In this document: positions 18,224-26,128 of the stretch, one piece after another
How positions within the stretch are numbered: position 1 is the first letter of the stretch
Layout: each line of letters opens with the position of its first letter
The notes under the pieces: model-generated
Databases searched by the model: none
What the model saw: only the letters and a program-made list of their open reading frames with translations
Told to the model about the DNA's origin: nothing
Made by a program: the position numbers and the translations under genes
NCBI RefSeq assembly: GCF_046036945.1
Contig: NZ_JBJQOQ010000009.1
Coordinates: 62,001 to 126,000 of the forward strand
Source: Brevibacillus_C sp046036945
GTDB lineage: Bacteria; Bacillota; Bacilli; Brevibacillales; Brevibacillaceae
Length of the DNA: 64,000 nucleotides
Direction of reading: 5' to 3'

Positions 18224-18337
18224 GTGTTTGGAAGGTAATTCCCTAATGAATCGTGGGTGATTTACACCTTAATCTAGATGTTTGTCATCAGACCTTATAA
18301 ACGATAGCCATATCCATAACAACAGAAATAAAAAATA

Positions 18338-18377
18338 GGGGGGCCCATAAGTAGACATCTTCTTATGGACTAGCCCC
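18338..18377 (-). terminator. Terminator after the 18435 immunity gene
   Basis: GGGGCTAGTCCATAAG pairs imperfectly with CTTATGGGCCCCC on the minus strand, followed by a T-rich stretch (TATTTTTTATTT). Confidence 0.7.
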
Positions 18378-18434
18378 TTCATCTAAAATGTTATTATCGT
18401 AAATTCTTAAAATTTAATACGACTTCTATTTCTA

Positions 18435-18893
18435 TTAAACCCATTTATCAAGATTCCAACCATTACTAAGCCTTTCAATTAGTAACGAGTCGTTCCATAT
18501 CCCCCAAGGGGATAATTTTTTCTGATCATTTGATAGTTCCGAAACTGGTTCACGGTGCCAAGTTTCGGTATCAACAATGTGCCATTTAATTAAATTACCG
18601 TCCTTATCGACAGATTTAGATCTCATATATCTGGGCGGTTTAAAACTTTTAGGAACATCATAGTTTCCAAGGTGCTTTAAAATACCTTGTTTATATGCCG
18701 CTTTTAGTGGAAAGTAAACAAAGAAGAGTTCATTCCCTTTAACTAATTCTTCAAGGTTATTCGTATCATTATATAAACCAGGCAATATTCTAATTAACTG
18801 TCCAGTATCTGGTTTATTTAAAACGTATTGAAAAAAAGCTTTACCCTTAGTTGTTGCAATCTCAAACACATCTCCAACTTTGGGACTCTTCAT
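18435..18893 (-). CDS. Putative immunity protein, Imm26-like
   Basis: 152 residues from ATG 18893 (MKSPKVGDVFEIATTKGKAF), with GGAGAG 7 nt upstream. The opening VGDVFEI...KGKAFFQYVL resembles Imm26, where a GD(I/V)F strand pair starts the fold. Middle and end are rich in Trp and Pro (WHIVDTETWHRE, LSPWGIWNDSLL). It lies about 95 nt downstream of the GIY-YIG toxin module and ahead of a good terminator. Confidence 0.6.
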   Translation of the reverse strand: MKSPKVGDVFEIATTKGKAFFQYVLNKPDTGQLIRILPGLYNDTNNLEELVKGNELFFVYFPLKAAYKQGILKHLGNYDVPKSFKPPRYMRSKSVDKDGNLIKWHIVDTETWHREPVSELSNDQKKLSPWGIWNDSLLIERLSNGWNLDKWV

Positions 18894-18987
18894 ATAATCA
18901 CTCTCCATATCCTATACCTTTTAATAATTCATATCCTCGTTTCAATTGTTCGGCGTATTTTGGATTTGTCTTTGAAATACTATTTAT

Positions 18988-20184
18988 TTAATTCATCAAA
19001 GTACCGCCATTTTTACCTAGTCCATGTATCTCAATCAATGCTTGCTCAACAGCTCTTGCATCTGCCCTATTGAGGTTTTTCATTAGACCTTCAATATTAA
19101 TTCCCTTTGAGTTTAAGTGTTCAGCCGCTCTTCTTGCAAGGTTATTGGTAATACCTACATACTGTACTACATCATCTGCATTTCTAGACAAATACACGAC
19201 ATTGTTGGTAGTAGTTTTTGCCCCTATATTTTTTAAACCACCAGCTGCAGGTATTGAGAGCATCCCCAGTCGATCCATGAGTTGTGTCTTGTAGAAGATT
19301 CTATCCCACGAGCTCAATTCTTTTCTCTGGGTAGAGCCTTCAACACCCAGATAACCAACAAGAACGCCGTTTTCAATTAATGGTAATCCGACAGCTTCGC
19401 TATCATCTAAATGATTAAACCCTTGATCCCAATATGCTTGAACCCTGTCTCCACCACCATTGCAATCGCCTGCATGTGCCCATTTATTGTCACTTGACAT
19501 ACAGTAATGACCGGATGGGTCAACATTATTAAGTGGGTTATTATGAGTATACGTATAACGGTTCAGTGATAACGGATATTCCACTTGCCCCTTATACGTA
19601 TCCTCTGAGATAAACCGCCCCATACTCGGATCGTAGTACCGAGCCCGCAGGTAATACAGCTTGGACTCGTTGTCATACATCTCCCCCGTATACTTGAACG
19701 GATTGGACATGGCCTCCTGCTGCGAGACGATGTTGCCCCAGCTGTCGTACTCGTAGCTGTTGAGTGTATCTCCGTTCGCATCCGTTATCGCGACGACATC
19801 CCCATGGCTGTTGTACAAGTAATAGCCGGACTTGTTGCTGACCGCATCCTGGCGGAACAAGAGCTGGTTGCCCCAAATGTTCTGCGCAGTAACATTTCCC
19901 TTATCGTCCAGTTCTTCAATGACTTTCCCATTCAGATAGACGTAGTGGGTCGTCAGGTTGTTTTCCTGCTTGGTCGCCCGTAGGCCGTCCGCATAATACC
20001 GGTATGAGATAGAAATTCCCGACGGATTGGTAAATTCCTTCAAGCGCTCCTGGCTATCATACGTGAACGTGGTATTTCCCATCGGAGGATTGGTCGTTCC
20101 ACTGAAGGTCTCCCGGTTTCCTCGGTTGTCGTATGTGTAGGAGGCATCTCCTGACGGTGTCGTTTCTCCCTTGATGCGATCCAC
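18988..20184 (-). CDS. Orphan Rhs core with a GIY-YIG nuclease toxin tip (5'-truncated)
   Basis: 398 codons open from an internal ATG. Residues 1-225 are the Rhs core (YD pieces, NGKVIEELDDKGNVTAQNIW, LRARYYDPSMGRF, DPSGH), about 90% identical by eye to the main Rhs at 20915. A linker KWAHAGDC resembles the KWAHAGNC of the main protein. The end is a GIY-YIG nuclease: VVYLSRNADDVVQYVGITNN, then LARRAAEHLN and the AVEQALIEIHG segment, with the Tyr, Arg and Glu positions present. Homology to the main core stops just upstream of the start, so no signal peptide or shell is present. It is the best-preserved stored tip and could be recombined onto the main gene. Confidence 0.8.
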   Translation of the reverse strand: MDRIKGETTPSGDASYTYDNRGNRETFSGTTNPPMGNTTFTYDSQERLKEFTNPSGISISYRYYADGLRATKQENNLTTHYVYLNGKVIEELDDKGNVTAQNIWGNQLLFRQDAVSNKSGYYLYNSHGDVVAITDANGDTLNSYEYDSWGNIVSQQEAMSNPFKYTGEMYDNESKLYYLRARYYDPSMGRFISEDTYKGQVEYPLSLNRYTYTHNNPLNNVDPSGHYCMSSDNKWAHAGDCNGGGDRVQAYWDQGFNHLDDSEAVGLPLIENGVLVGYLGVEGSTQRKELSSWDRIFYKTQLMDRLGMLSIPAAGGLKNIGAKTTTNNVVYLSRNADDVVQYVGITNNLARRAAEHLNSKGINIEGLMKNLNRADARAVEQALIEIHGLGKNGGTLMN

Positions 20185-20332
20185 TTTATGTGTAACGGTA
20201 CAAGAAGGCCGCTCCGTTCCGAACGACTATCATATAAGGTTGGTTTAAGTAATCGAAACCTATTTCTTCTCATCAGATTCGGAGTGCTTCGCCCTCATTC
20301 TGTTCTTGTAGACTGTGACAACAGCAAAAAGA

Positions 20333-20370
20333 ACCCCCAGACGAGAAATTGACCACACACTCGTAGGGGT
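20333..20370 (-). terminator. Terminator of the rhs operon
   Basis: On the minus strand ACCCCTACGAG pairs with CTCGTCTGGGGGT, followed by TCTTTTT. The same flanking text (CGGAGTGCTTCGCCCTCA, TTCTTGTAGACTGT) is found by the R1 hairpin. Confidence 0.8.
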
Positions 20371-20382
20371 TCCAATTTTTTC

Positions 20383-20895
20383 CTAAGACGTCGATTGTAG
20401 GGTATTTTTTAGTTGCAGATACTCTAGTTCAGTAAGATTTACAACAGCTACCATACTAAGAAGACCACTTTGGTCAATTCCAAATCTTACACGTCCAGAT
20501 TGGATTAAAGATGTCAAGTTTTTTGACTTTCCAAATTTAATACAAACTTCTTTATCCCTTAAATGAACCTCAAACCTTTCTTCTTCGTCTAAAAATCCAT
20601 TTTCGGGTACCTTCGCAACATTAAAAACGGGCAATCCTGAACTTACCGATAACCCAATCAAATTGCTTTCTAGCGAATCTAAGAAATAATTATCCGTTTG
20701 AGTCAATGTTATTGATCGAATAACCCCTTGACTTGACATCCCCAACTCCAACAAGGACTTTTTAAAATCGCCTGTTCTCCAATAGAGAGTACGGTCATGA
20801 GTATTATCTAGTTCCCATCTGATGTCGATAGGTATATAGGGATCTATCTCTATTCTTTCATCTGAGACTTTATATACTTTTAGAAGTTCTAGCAT
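20383..20895 (-). CDS. Immunity protein for the main Rhs toxin
   Basis: 170 residues, ATG with AAAGGAGGG upstream, 19 nt after the rhs stop. No signal or membrane segment; a mostly beta pattern (VRFGIDQSGLLSMVAVVNL near the end). Its place between the intact rhs gene and its terminator makes it the expected antidote to the 200-residue tip. Family not recognised. Confidence 0.65.
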   Translation of the reverse strand: MLELLKVYKVSDERIEIDPYIPIDIRWELDNTHDRTLYWRTGDFKKSLLELGMSSQGVIRSITLTQTDNYFLDSLESNLIGLSVSSGLPVFNVAKVPENGFLDEEERFEVHLRDKEVCIKFGKSKNLTSLIQSGRVRFGIDQSGLLSMVAVVNLTELEYLQLKNTLQSTS

Positions 20896-20914
20896 ACATT
20901 AACCCTCCTTTCTA

Positions 20915-23900
20915 TCATGGAATGTAGACAGCATGCTTTATAACAGGTAACAATCCAGCATCCCTAGGTCTACTAAAAATTAACTCCCAATTCCCTACCT
21001 TAACTAATTCATCATATTTTAATCCTTTCCTAATTGCTTGGCTGACAGCATTTTGGAAACTTGTGAGAAGAGCTTGGTCGCTCATTTTACTTCCATGCGA
21101 GAGCGTCTTTGTAGAATATTCTACCATATGCTTTGTTGCATTAGGGTGTACCCAAAACTTGCTGGAACCAATTGTCAGTTCGAATGATTTCGGTATAACT
21201 GTGCCAGGATTTAACGCTTGTGTCGCTTTTATTGAATCCCAAACAGTACCCGTAACCTTACCAGAAGCGGCAGCTTTTCCTCCCCCCAGGAATTTCGGAA
21301 GAGGTGCAAATAGTAGAAAGGTATTCACTTCAAGAGCTATATCTTCCCTTGCTCCCTCTATATGATTATATATCCCAACAATTTCTCCATCTTCTCGTAT
21401 AAAATCACCATCATGCTTAAAGTCAGCTTCAAAACTCTTATTGTTTCTCTTATCGGTACAATTACCTGCATGAGCCCATTTCCCATCTTTGGACTCGCAC
21501 CAGTGCCCCGTAGGGTCAATAAAGTTAATGGGATTATTTTGAGTATACACATACCGATTCAAACTCAACGGATTATCCACTTGCCCCTTATACGTATCCT
21601 CCGAGATAAACCGTCCCACGCTCGGATCATAGTACCGCGCCCGCAGATAGTACAGCTTAGACTCGTTGTCATACATCTCACCCGTATACTTGAATGGATT
21701 GGACATCGCCTCCTGCTGCGAGACGATGTTGCCCCAGCTGTCATACTCGTAACGATTGAGCGTCTCCCCTCTTACATCCGTGATCGCGTCGACATCCCCG
21801 TGGCTGTTGTACAGGTAATAGCCCGACTTGTTGCTGGCCGCGTCTTTGCGGAACAAGAGCTGGTTGCCCCAGATGTTCTGCGCGGTGACATTCCCTTTGT
21901 CGTCCAGTTCCTCGATGACTTTTCCGTTCAGGTAGACGTAGTGGGTGGTCAGGTTGTTTTCCTGTTTGGTCGCCCGCAGTCCGTTGGCATAATACCGGTA
22001 TGTTGTAGAAATTCCCGATGGATTGGTAAATTCCTTCAAGCGTTCCAGGCTGTCAAACGAAAAACTGGTATTTCCGACCGGCGGATTGACGGTCCCGCTG
22101 AAGGTTTTCCGGTTTCCTCGTTCATCATATGTGTAGGAGGCATCCCCTGTCGGCTTCGTCTCTCCCTTAAGGCGGTCCACTTTGTCGTAGCGGTATGAGA
22201 AGACCGTTCCGTTCCGATTTGCCGAGATGACATTCCCGAATTGGTACTCGTTTGTCTCCTTCCATATGACGGGTACGTTCTGCCGGTGGCTCACTTCCCG
22301 CATCTGACCAAAGGAGTCCATACGATGCTCCAGCTTGATGCCGTTGGGATAGAGCAGGGTTTGAATTTCTCCGTCGAGGGAGACATTGTAATCGTAGGTG
22401 ACGGTTCCCATCTGCGGACTGAACACCTGTTGGATTCGACCCACTGCATCGTAGGTGTACCGTACCTGCGTGCCGTCAGGGTAGACCAATTCGTCGATCA
22501 GGTCATCGTCGTCTTTATACTTGATCTGGTAGTAGCGCCCGAACGATTGGATGCCGCTTAAACGCTGGAAGGGATCGTACGTGTAGCGAAGTTCACGTAC
22601 ATTGGCTGAGCCAGAGCCGTTGCTGTCCGTCTCCGCCTTCAATAGTGACGTATGCGCGTAGTACTCCTTCGTCTGGGTATTCAACAAGCTGCCCGACGGA
22701 TTTTTCACCTCGACGCGGGACACATCGTAGAACGGCGTATAGCTGTAGTGAAAAGTGTTGCCGTTTTTGTCTCGATAAACCTTCACATCGCCCGTCAGGT
22801 TGTAGGTGTAGGTCTCGTTCTTTTGTCCCGGGATATCCTCTTCGCTAAGCTTCCAGGACAGTGCGTTGTAGGTGTAGCGGGTGGTCAGCGTGCCGTTTTC
22901 CCTCACCGTCTCCAGGTTTCCGAGCGAATCATAGCCGTATCGATAGGTTTGCCCCTCCGGATCTTTCAGGTAAACCAGGCTGTTCTTCAGGTTATATCGA
23001 TAGTTCCAAACGCGATTTTCCCCCGTCTGATCGGTGACGACCTTTTCGACAGGCTGGCCAAAGGCATCGCGCCTGTAGGTAGTAACGAGCGTTTGGCTGC
23101 CATCTCCGGTGCGGGCTGCTTCTTTTTCCACCGCCTGATAACGGTCAGCATACGTGGTGGTGATAAGCCCATTGACGGCGGTCACTCTTACCGTGTCCTG
23201 CGGCAAATAATGGGTGGCATCCTCAAGGGCGTTTGCCCGTTCGTAATACGTGATACCAACCGGATCGATCGTCTTCCACAGCGACCCGTCTTCATTATAG
23301 ACGTACTCCGTTCGCTTGTCGGTCCGGGCGTTGGGATAGCTGGCCTCCAGTTGGCGGCCGTTCGCTCGGTAGGCATTGTACAACAGATGGCGGATACTGG
23401 TGGATCCCGGCGCCTTCTGGCCTTGGTATTCCACTTCGCCAAACGGCGTGAATTGGGTCAGGTATTCGGTGCCATCGGGCATCAATTGGGTCACTTTCCG
23501 TGCACTGTCGTCGTACTTGTACTCGATCGTCCGCGCTTCTCCCTGGTTGGCAAACGACTCCGTGCGCAGGCGGCCGAGCAGGTCGTAATCATAACTGACT
23601 TCGCTTTGGTCCGGATACGTCTGGGAGGTGATGCGCCCCAACGGATCATAAGTCGTTTTTACCGTCACATCCGCAAACGTCCCCGGCGCGGTTTCTACCC
23701 TCATCTGGATATTTGTCGGATAAATCCCGTACGCATCGTACGACAGCATGTTTTGCGTCAAGGTCTTGGAGCTGGCGCCATAGCTGGTTTCGGAAACAGA
23801 AGCGACCCGCTTGTTCTCGTACGTGTAGGCGCGCTCGGTCCTCTCCGTTGCTGTTCCCTGTTCCGTCGGATAAGAATCCTGGATCGTCTCTTTTTTCAAC

Positions 23901-26128
23901 AAATGTTCTGAAGTGTATTCATACGTTTCCCGATGAAAATATTCGTCGTCTGCTGGGGATTGCTTCGTCAGACGGGTGGGCAGGCGAAGGTTATTCGTCA
24001 CCGCCCCCGTATACTCCCATGTCGTCAGATTGCCTCGTGCGTCGATTTCTTTCGTGACATCGCCAAACGAGTTGTACTCATATGTCTCGGTATTGGCATA
24101 CTTCGGAATCTTGCTGGAGATGTCGGGAGTCAACCCCTTCAGGTCGGGCCAGAGCAGGTACTGGTAGACCTCGCTGTCTGCCGTCAGCCAGGACGGACGA
24201 CCTAGAAAATGGTAAACGTATTTTGGTTTCTTGCTCCGGTTCTCATACGTGTAGCTGGTGTATTGAACCGGCCGATACAAGTATTCTTTATCCCCTTCCA
24301 AGAGGTTCAGCCGGCCGGAGATCGCCTCCGAGTCCCTTCCCTCTTTTATATAGTTCTTCACCAGGCGTATCAGCGGATTTTTGTCCTGGTTGAACTCATA
24401 GGTCGTCTCCACGTTGGACTGGTACGAAGAGATGGTCCGTGAGACGACGAGATGCCCGTCCCGGTTTTGCGCATTGGCGAGCCGGAAGTGGCCTTCTTTT
24501 TGATTTTTCCAGATTTCATTTGTCGTCACGGGATAGGACACCGTGTCCGAATACCACTCTTCTGGCGATCCAGGCTGAAGCGGATTCGGCGTTTTCTTAT
24601 AGCGGTACTGCACAGCTGTCACCGGATGGTACGAAGTGTAGGTCAAAACCTTGTCATCGTGGTACAGCCGAACGACGCCGCGTTGAAACGGATCGGGATT
24701 CTGTTGGTCGTAGGTGCTGTACGTATAATTTAGCGACAGCCCTTCGACGGGGTAGGTAACCTGCTTGAGCAGAAGATAGTACAGATAGCTCTTCCCGCTG
24801 TCGTCCTGTCTGATATAAGCGGAGGACTCTTTTCCTTCAAAATCGAGTGCAATCGTTTTGTTCGGGGCGGCAAACCCGTAATTGGCCAGCAGATTAAACT
24901 CCGACTTTCCGTACAGGGATGGATCGTAGTAGGCATATTCTGCGACGGTTTTATAGGCTTTGCCTTGGGTGTCCCATTCCCTCACCTGATTGAGTGTCCA
25001 TATTCTTCTGCTGGAAAATGAGGTATTGCCCGAGACGTATTCGGTGTGTTTCAAAAGCTGGCTCCGTTTTGTATCGCTGTAGACTTTTATACGTTTCACC
25101 GTATTGTAGCTCATTTCTTTTTCCAGCACGATCAAGCGGCCTGCACTGTCGGTAATCTCGATGTCTGCGTTGTAGTTGGGAATCCGGTATACGATCTGGT
25201 CTCCGTAGGCATTGGTCTTTTTGATGACCTGGACCGTCTCATATTCGCCATGCCCGACAGGCACGTCTTCCAGTGAAAAATCATAGCTGTTGCCGTTGAT
25301 ATCCAGTCTGGCGCTGATGTAAGGGTAGTTATCCTTCATACGGACCAGGGTCGCCCCCTCGTAAGGGTAATTGACCCATTTGTCACCCTCCCGCTCCAGG
25401 ACGGTGCCGTCGTCCAGAGTAAAGACGTACCTGAGGGCTCCTCGTTCATCTTTGCAGGAGTATGCGGGAGTTTGCTCGTTGTAGTCACAAAGGACATCTG
25501 TCTTGAAGTAGCGCTCCAGCTTGGGAAAGTTAAAGCTCCAGCCGTTGGGGGCATTGTGCTCGTCCTGGTACTCCCTGTCTGCCGTTTCCGTTTCATTTTT
25601 TCCCCGTTTGGTTGTGTACGGCTTGTCAAGCAGCCCATCCAAGGAGGAGTAGCTTCGCTTCAACACCAGATCCAGCCCGTGCTTTCCTTCTAGGACGAGA
25701 TCGTTTTCCGTGATGTTGGCCGTACGGTATAAATCGTCAACCGGGGCATCCGTATTGCTTCGGCGGTATTGGTAAGGCAGCTCCTTTGCCGAGTATTTGA
25801 GGTCCGGGTTCTCCGCGCTGGGGGCCGCCACACCATCGGTTGCCTGCGTCCCATCCTGTACCTGATCCGTATCCAGAGACTGGTTAGGTACGTTCTCGAC
25901 TTCTTCCTCACTGTCCGTTGGAGGCTCAGCCGATTCCGCCTGATCACTCAAAGTGTCTTGATGATGCTGGAGCCACTCCCTCGTATCGGCGGGCTCTGCT
26001 TGCGTGTCCGGGCTTATGTGCCCGGTTTGCTCCCGTTGCACTTGCTGACCGTAAGTAATGCCCATCGGAAAACTTGTCAAAAGCAGCACACAGATGAGCA
26101 TCACCTTGAAAAAGGCGTATCTGTTCAT
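20915..26128 (-). CDS. Secreted RHS/YD-repeat polymorphic toxin
   Basis: 1737 residues with a signal peptide (MNRYAFFKVMLICVLLLTSF, Gly/Gln-rich cleavage zone near 27). A low-complexity acidic linker (30-120) and an N-terminal shell region (DLVLEGKHGLDLVLKRSYSS) follow. YD repeats run through the middle (YDPLGRITSQ, YDLLGRLRTE, YDSLGNLETV, YDAVGRIQQV), and the conserved core spans about 1380-1535 with LRARYYDPSVGRF and DPTGHW. The tip is the last 200 residues (SFELTIGSSKFWVHPNATKH, VGNWELIFSRPRDAG). Rhs shells enclose the tip until delivery to a neighbour. It starts inside the stop of the upstream PPC gene (4-nt overlap) and is followed by its immunity gene. Toxin activity is unknown to me. 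Intact, unlike every copy to its left. Confidence 0.92.
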   Translation of the reverse strand: MNRYAFFKVMLICVLLLTSFPMGITYGQQVQREQTGHISPDTQAEPADTREWLQHHQDTLSDQAESAEPPTDSEEEVENVPNQSLDTDQVQDGTQATDGVAAPSAENPDLKYSAKELPYQYRRSNTDAPVDDLYRTANITENDLVLEGKHGLDLVLKRSYSSLDGLLDKPYTTKRGKNETETADREYQDEHNAPNGWSFNFPKLERYFKTDVLCDYNEQTPAYSCKDERGALRYVFTLDDGTVLEREGDKWVNYPYEGATLVRMKDNYPYISARLDINGNSYDFSLEDVPVGHGEYETVQVIKKTNAYGDQIVYRIPNYNADIEITDSAGRLIVLEKEMSYNTVKRIKVYSDTKRSQLLKHTEYVSGNTSFSSRRIWTLNQVREWDTQGKAYKTVAEYAYYDPSLYGKSEFNLLANYGFAAPNKTIALDFEGKESSAYIRQDDSGKSYLYYLLLKQVTYPVEGLSLNYTYSTYDQQNPDPFQRGVVRLYHDDKVLTYTSYHPVTAVQYRYKKTPNPLQPGSPEEWYSDTVSYPVTTNEIWKNQKEGHFRLANAQNRDGHLVVSRTISSYQSNVETTYEFNQDKNPLIRLVKNYIKEGRDSEAISGRLNLLEGDKEYLYRPVQYTSYTYENRSKKPKYVYHFLGRPSWLTADSEVYQYLLWPDLKGLTPDISSKIPKYANTETYEYNSFGDVTKEIDARGNLTTWEYTGAVTNNLRLPTRLTKQSPADDEYFHRETYEYTSEHLLKKETIQDSYPTEQGTATERTERAYTYENKRVASVSETSYGASSKTLTQNMLSYDAYGIYPTNIQMRVETAPGTFADVTVKTTYDPLGRITSQTYPDQSEVSYDYDLLGRLRTESFANQGEARTIEYKYDDSARKVTQLMPDGTEYLTQFTPFGEVEYQGQKAPGSTSIRHLLYNAYRANGRQLEASYPNARTDKRTEYVYNEDGSLWKTIDPVGITYYERANALEDATHYLPQDTVRVTAVNGLITTTYADRYQAVEKEAARTGDGSQTLVTTYRRDAFGQPVEKVVTDQTGENRVWNYRYNLKNSLVYLKDPEGQTYRYGYDSLGNLETVRENGTLTTRYTYNALSWKLSEEDIPGQKNETYTYNLTGDVKVYRDKNGNTFHYSYTPFYDVSRVEVKNPSGSLLNTQTKEYYAHTSLLKAETDSNGSGSANVRELRYTYDPFQRLSGIQSFGRYYQIKYKDDDDLIDELVYPDGTQVRYTYDAVGRIQQVFSPQMGTVTYDYNVSLDGEIQTLLYPNGIKLEHRMDSFGQMREVSHRQNVPVIWKETNEYQFGNVISANRNGTVFSYRYDKVDRLKGETKPTGDASYTYDERGNRKTFSGTVNPPVGNTSFSFDSLERLKEFTNPSGISTTYRYYANGLRATKQENNLTTHYVYLNGKVIEELDDKGNVTAQNIWGNQLLFRKDAASNKSGYYLYNSHGDVDAITDVRGETLNRYEYDSWGNIVSQQEAMSNPFKYTGEMYDNESKLYYLRARYYDPSVGRFISEDTYKGQVDNPLSLNRYVYTQNNPINFIDPTGHWCESKDGKWAHAGNCTDKRNNKSFEADFKHDGDFIREDGEIVGIYNHIEGAREDIALEVNTFLLFAPLPKFLGGGKAAASGKVTGTVWDSIKATQALNPGTVIPKSFELTIGSSKFWVHPNATKHMVEYSTKTLSHGSKMSDQALLTSFQNAVSQAIRKGLKYDELVKVGNWELIFSRPRDAGLLPVIKHAVYIP

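Noticed and set aside
22652..23911. A 419-codon open frame on the plus strand
   Set aside because: It is antisense to the intact rhs gene, without a ribosome site or known domain. Long antisense frames are common opposite this GC-rich codon usage.
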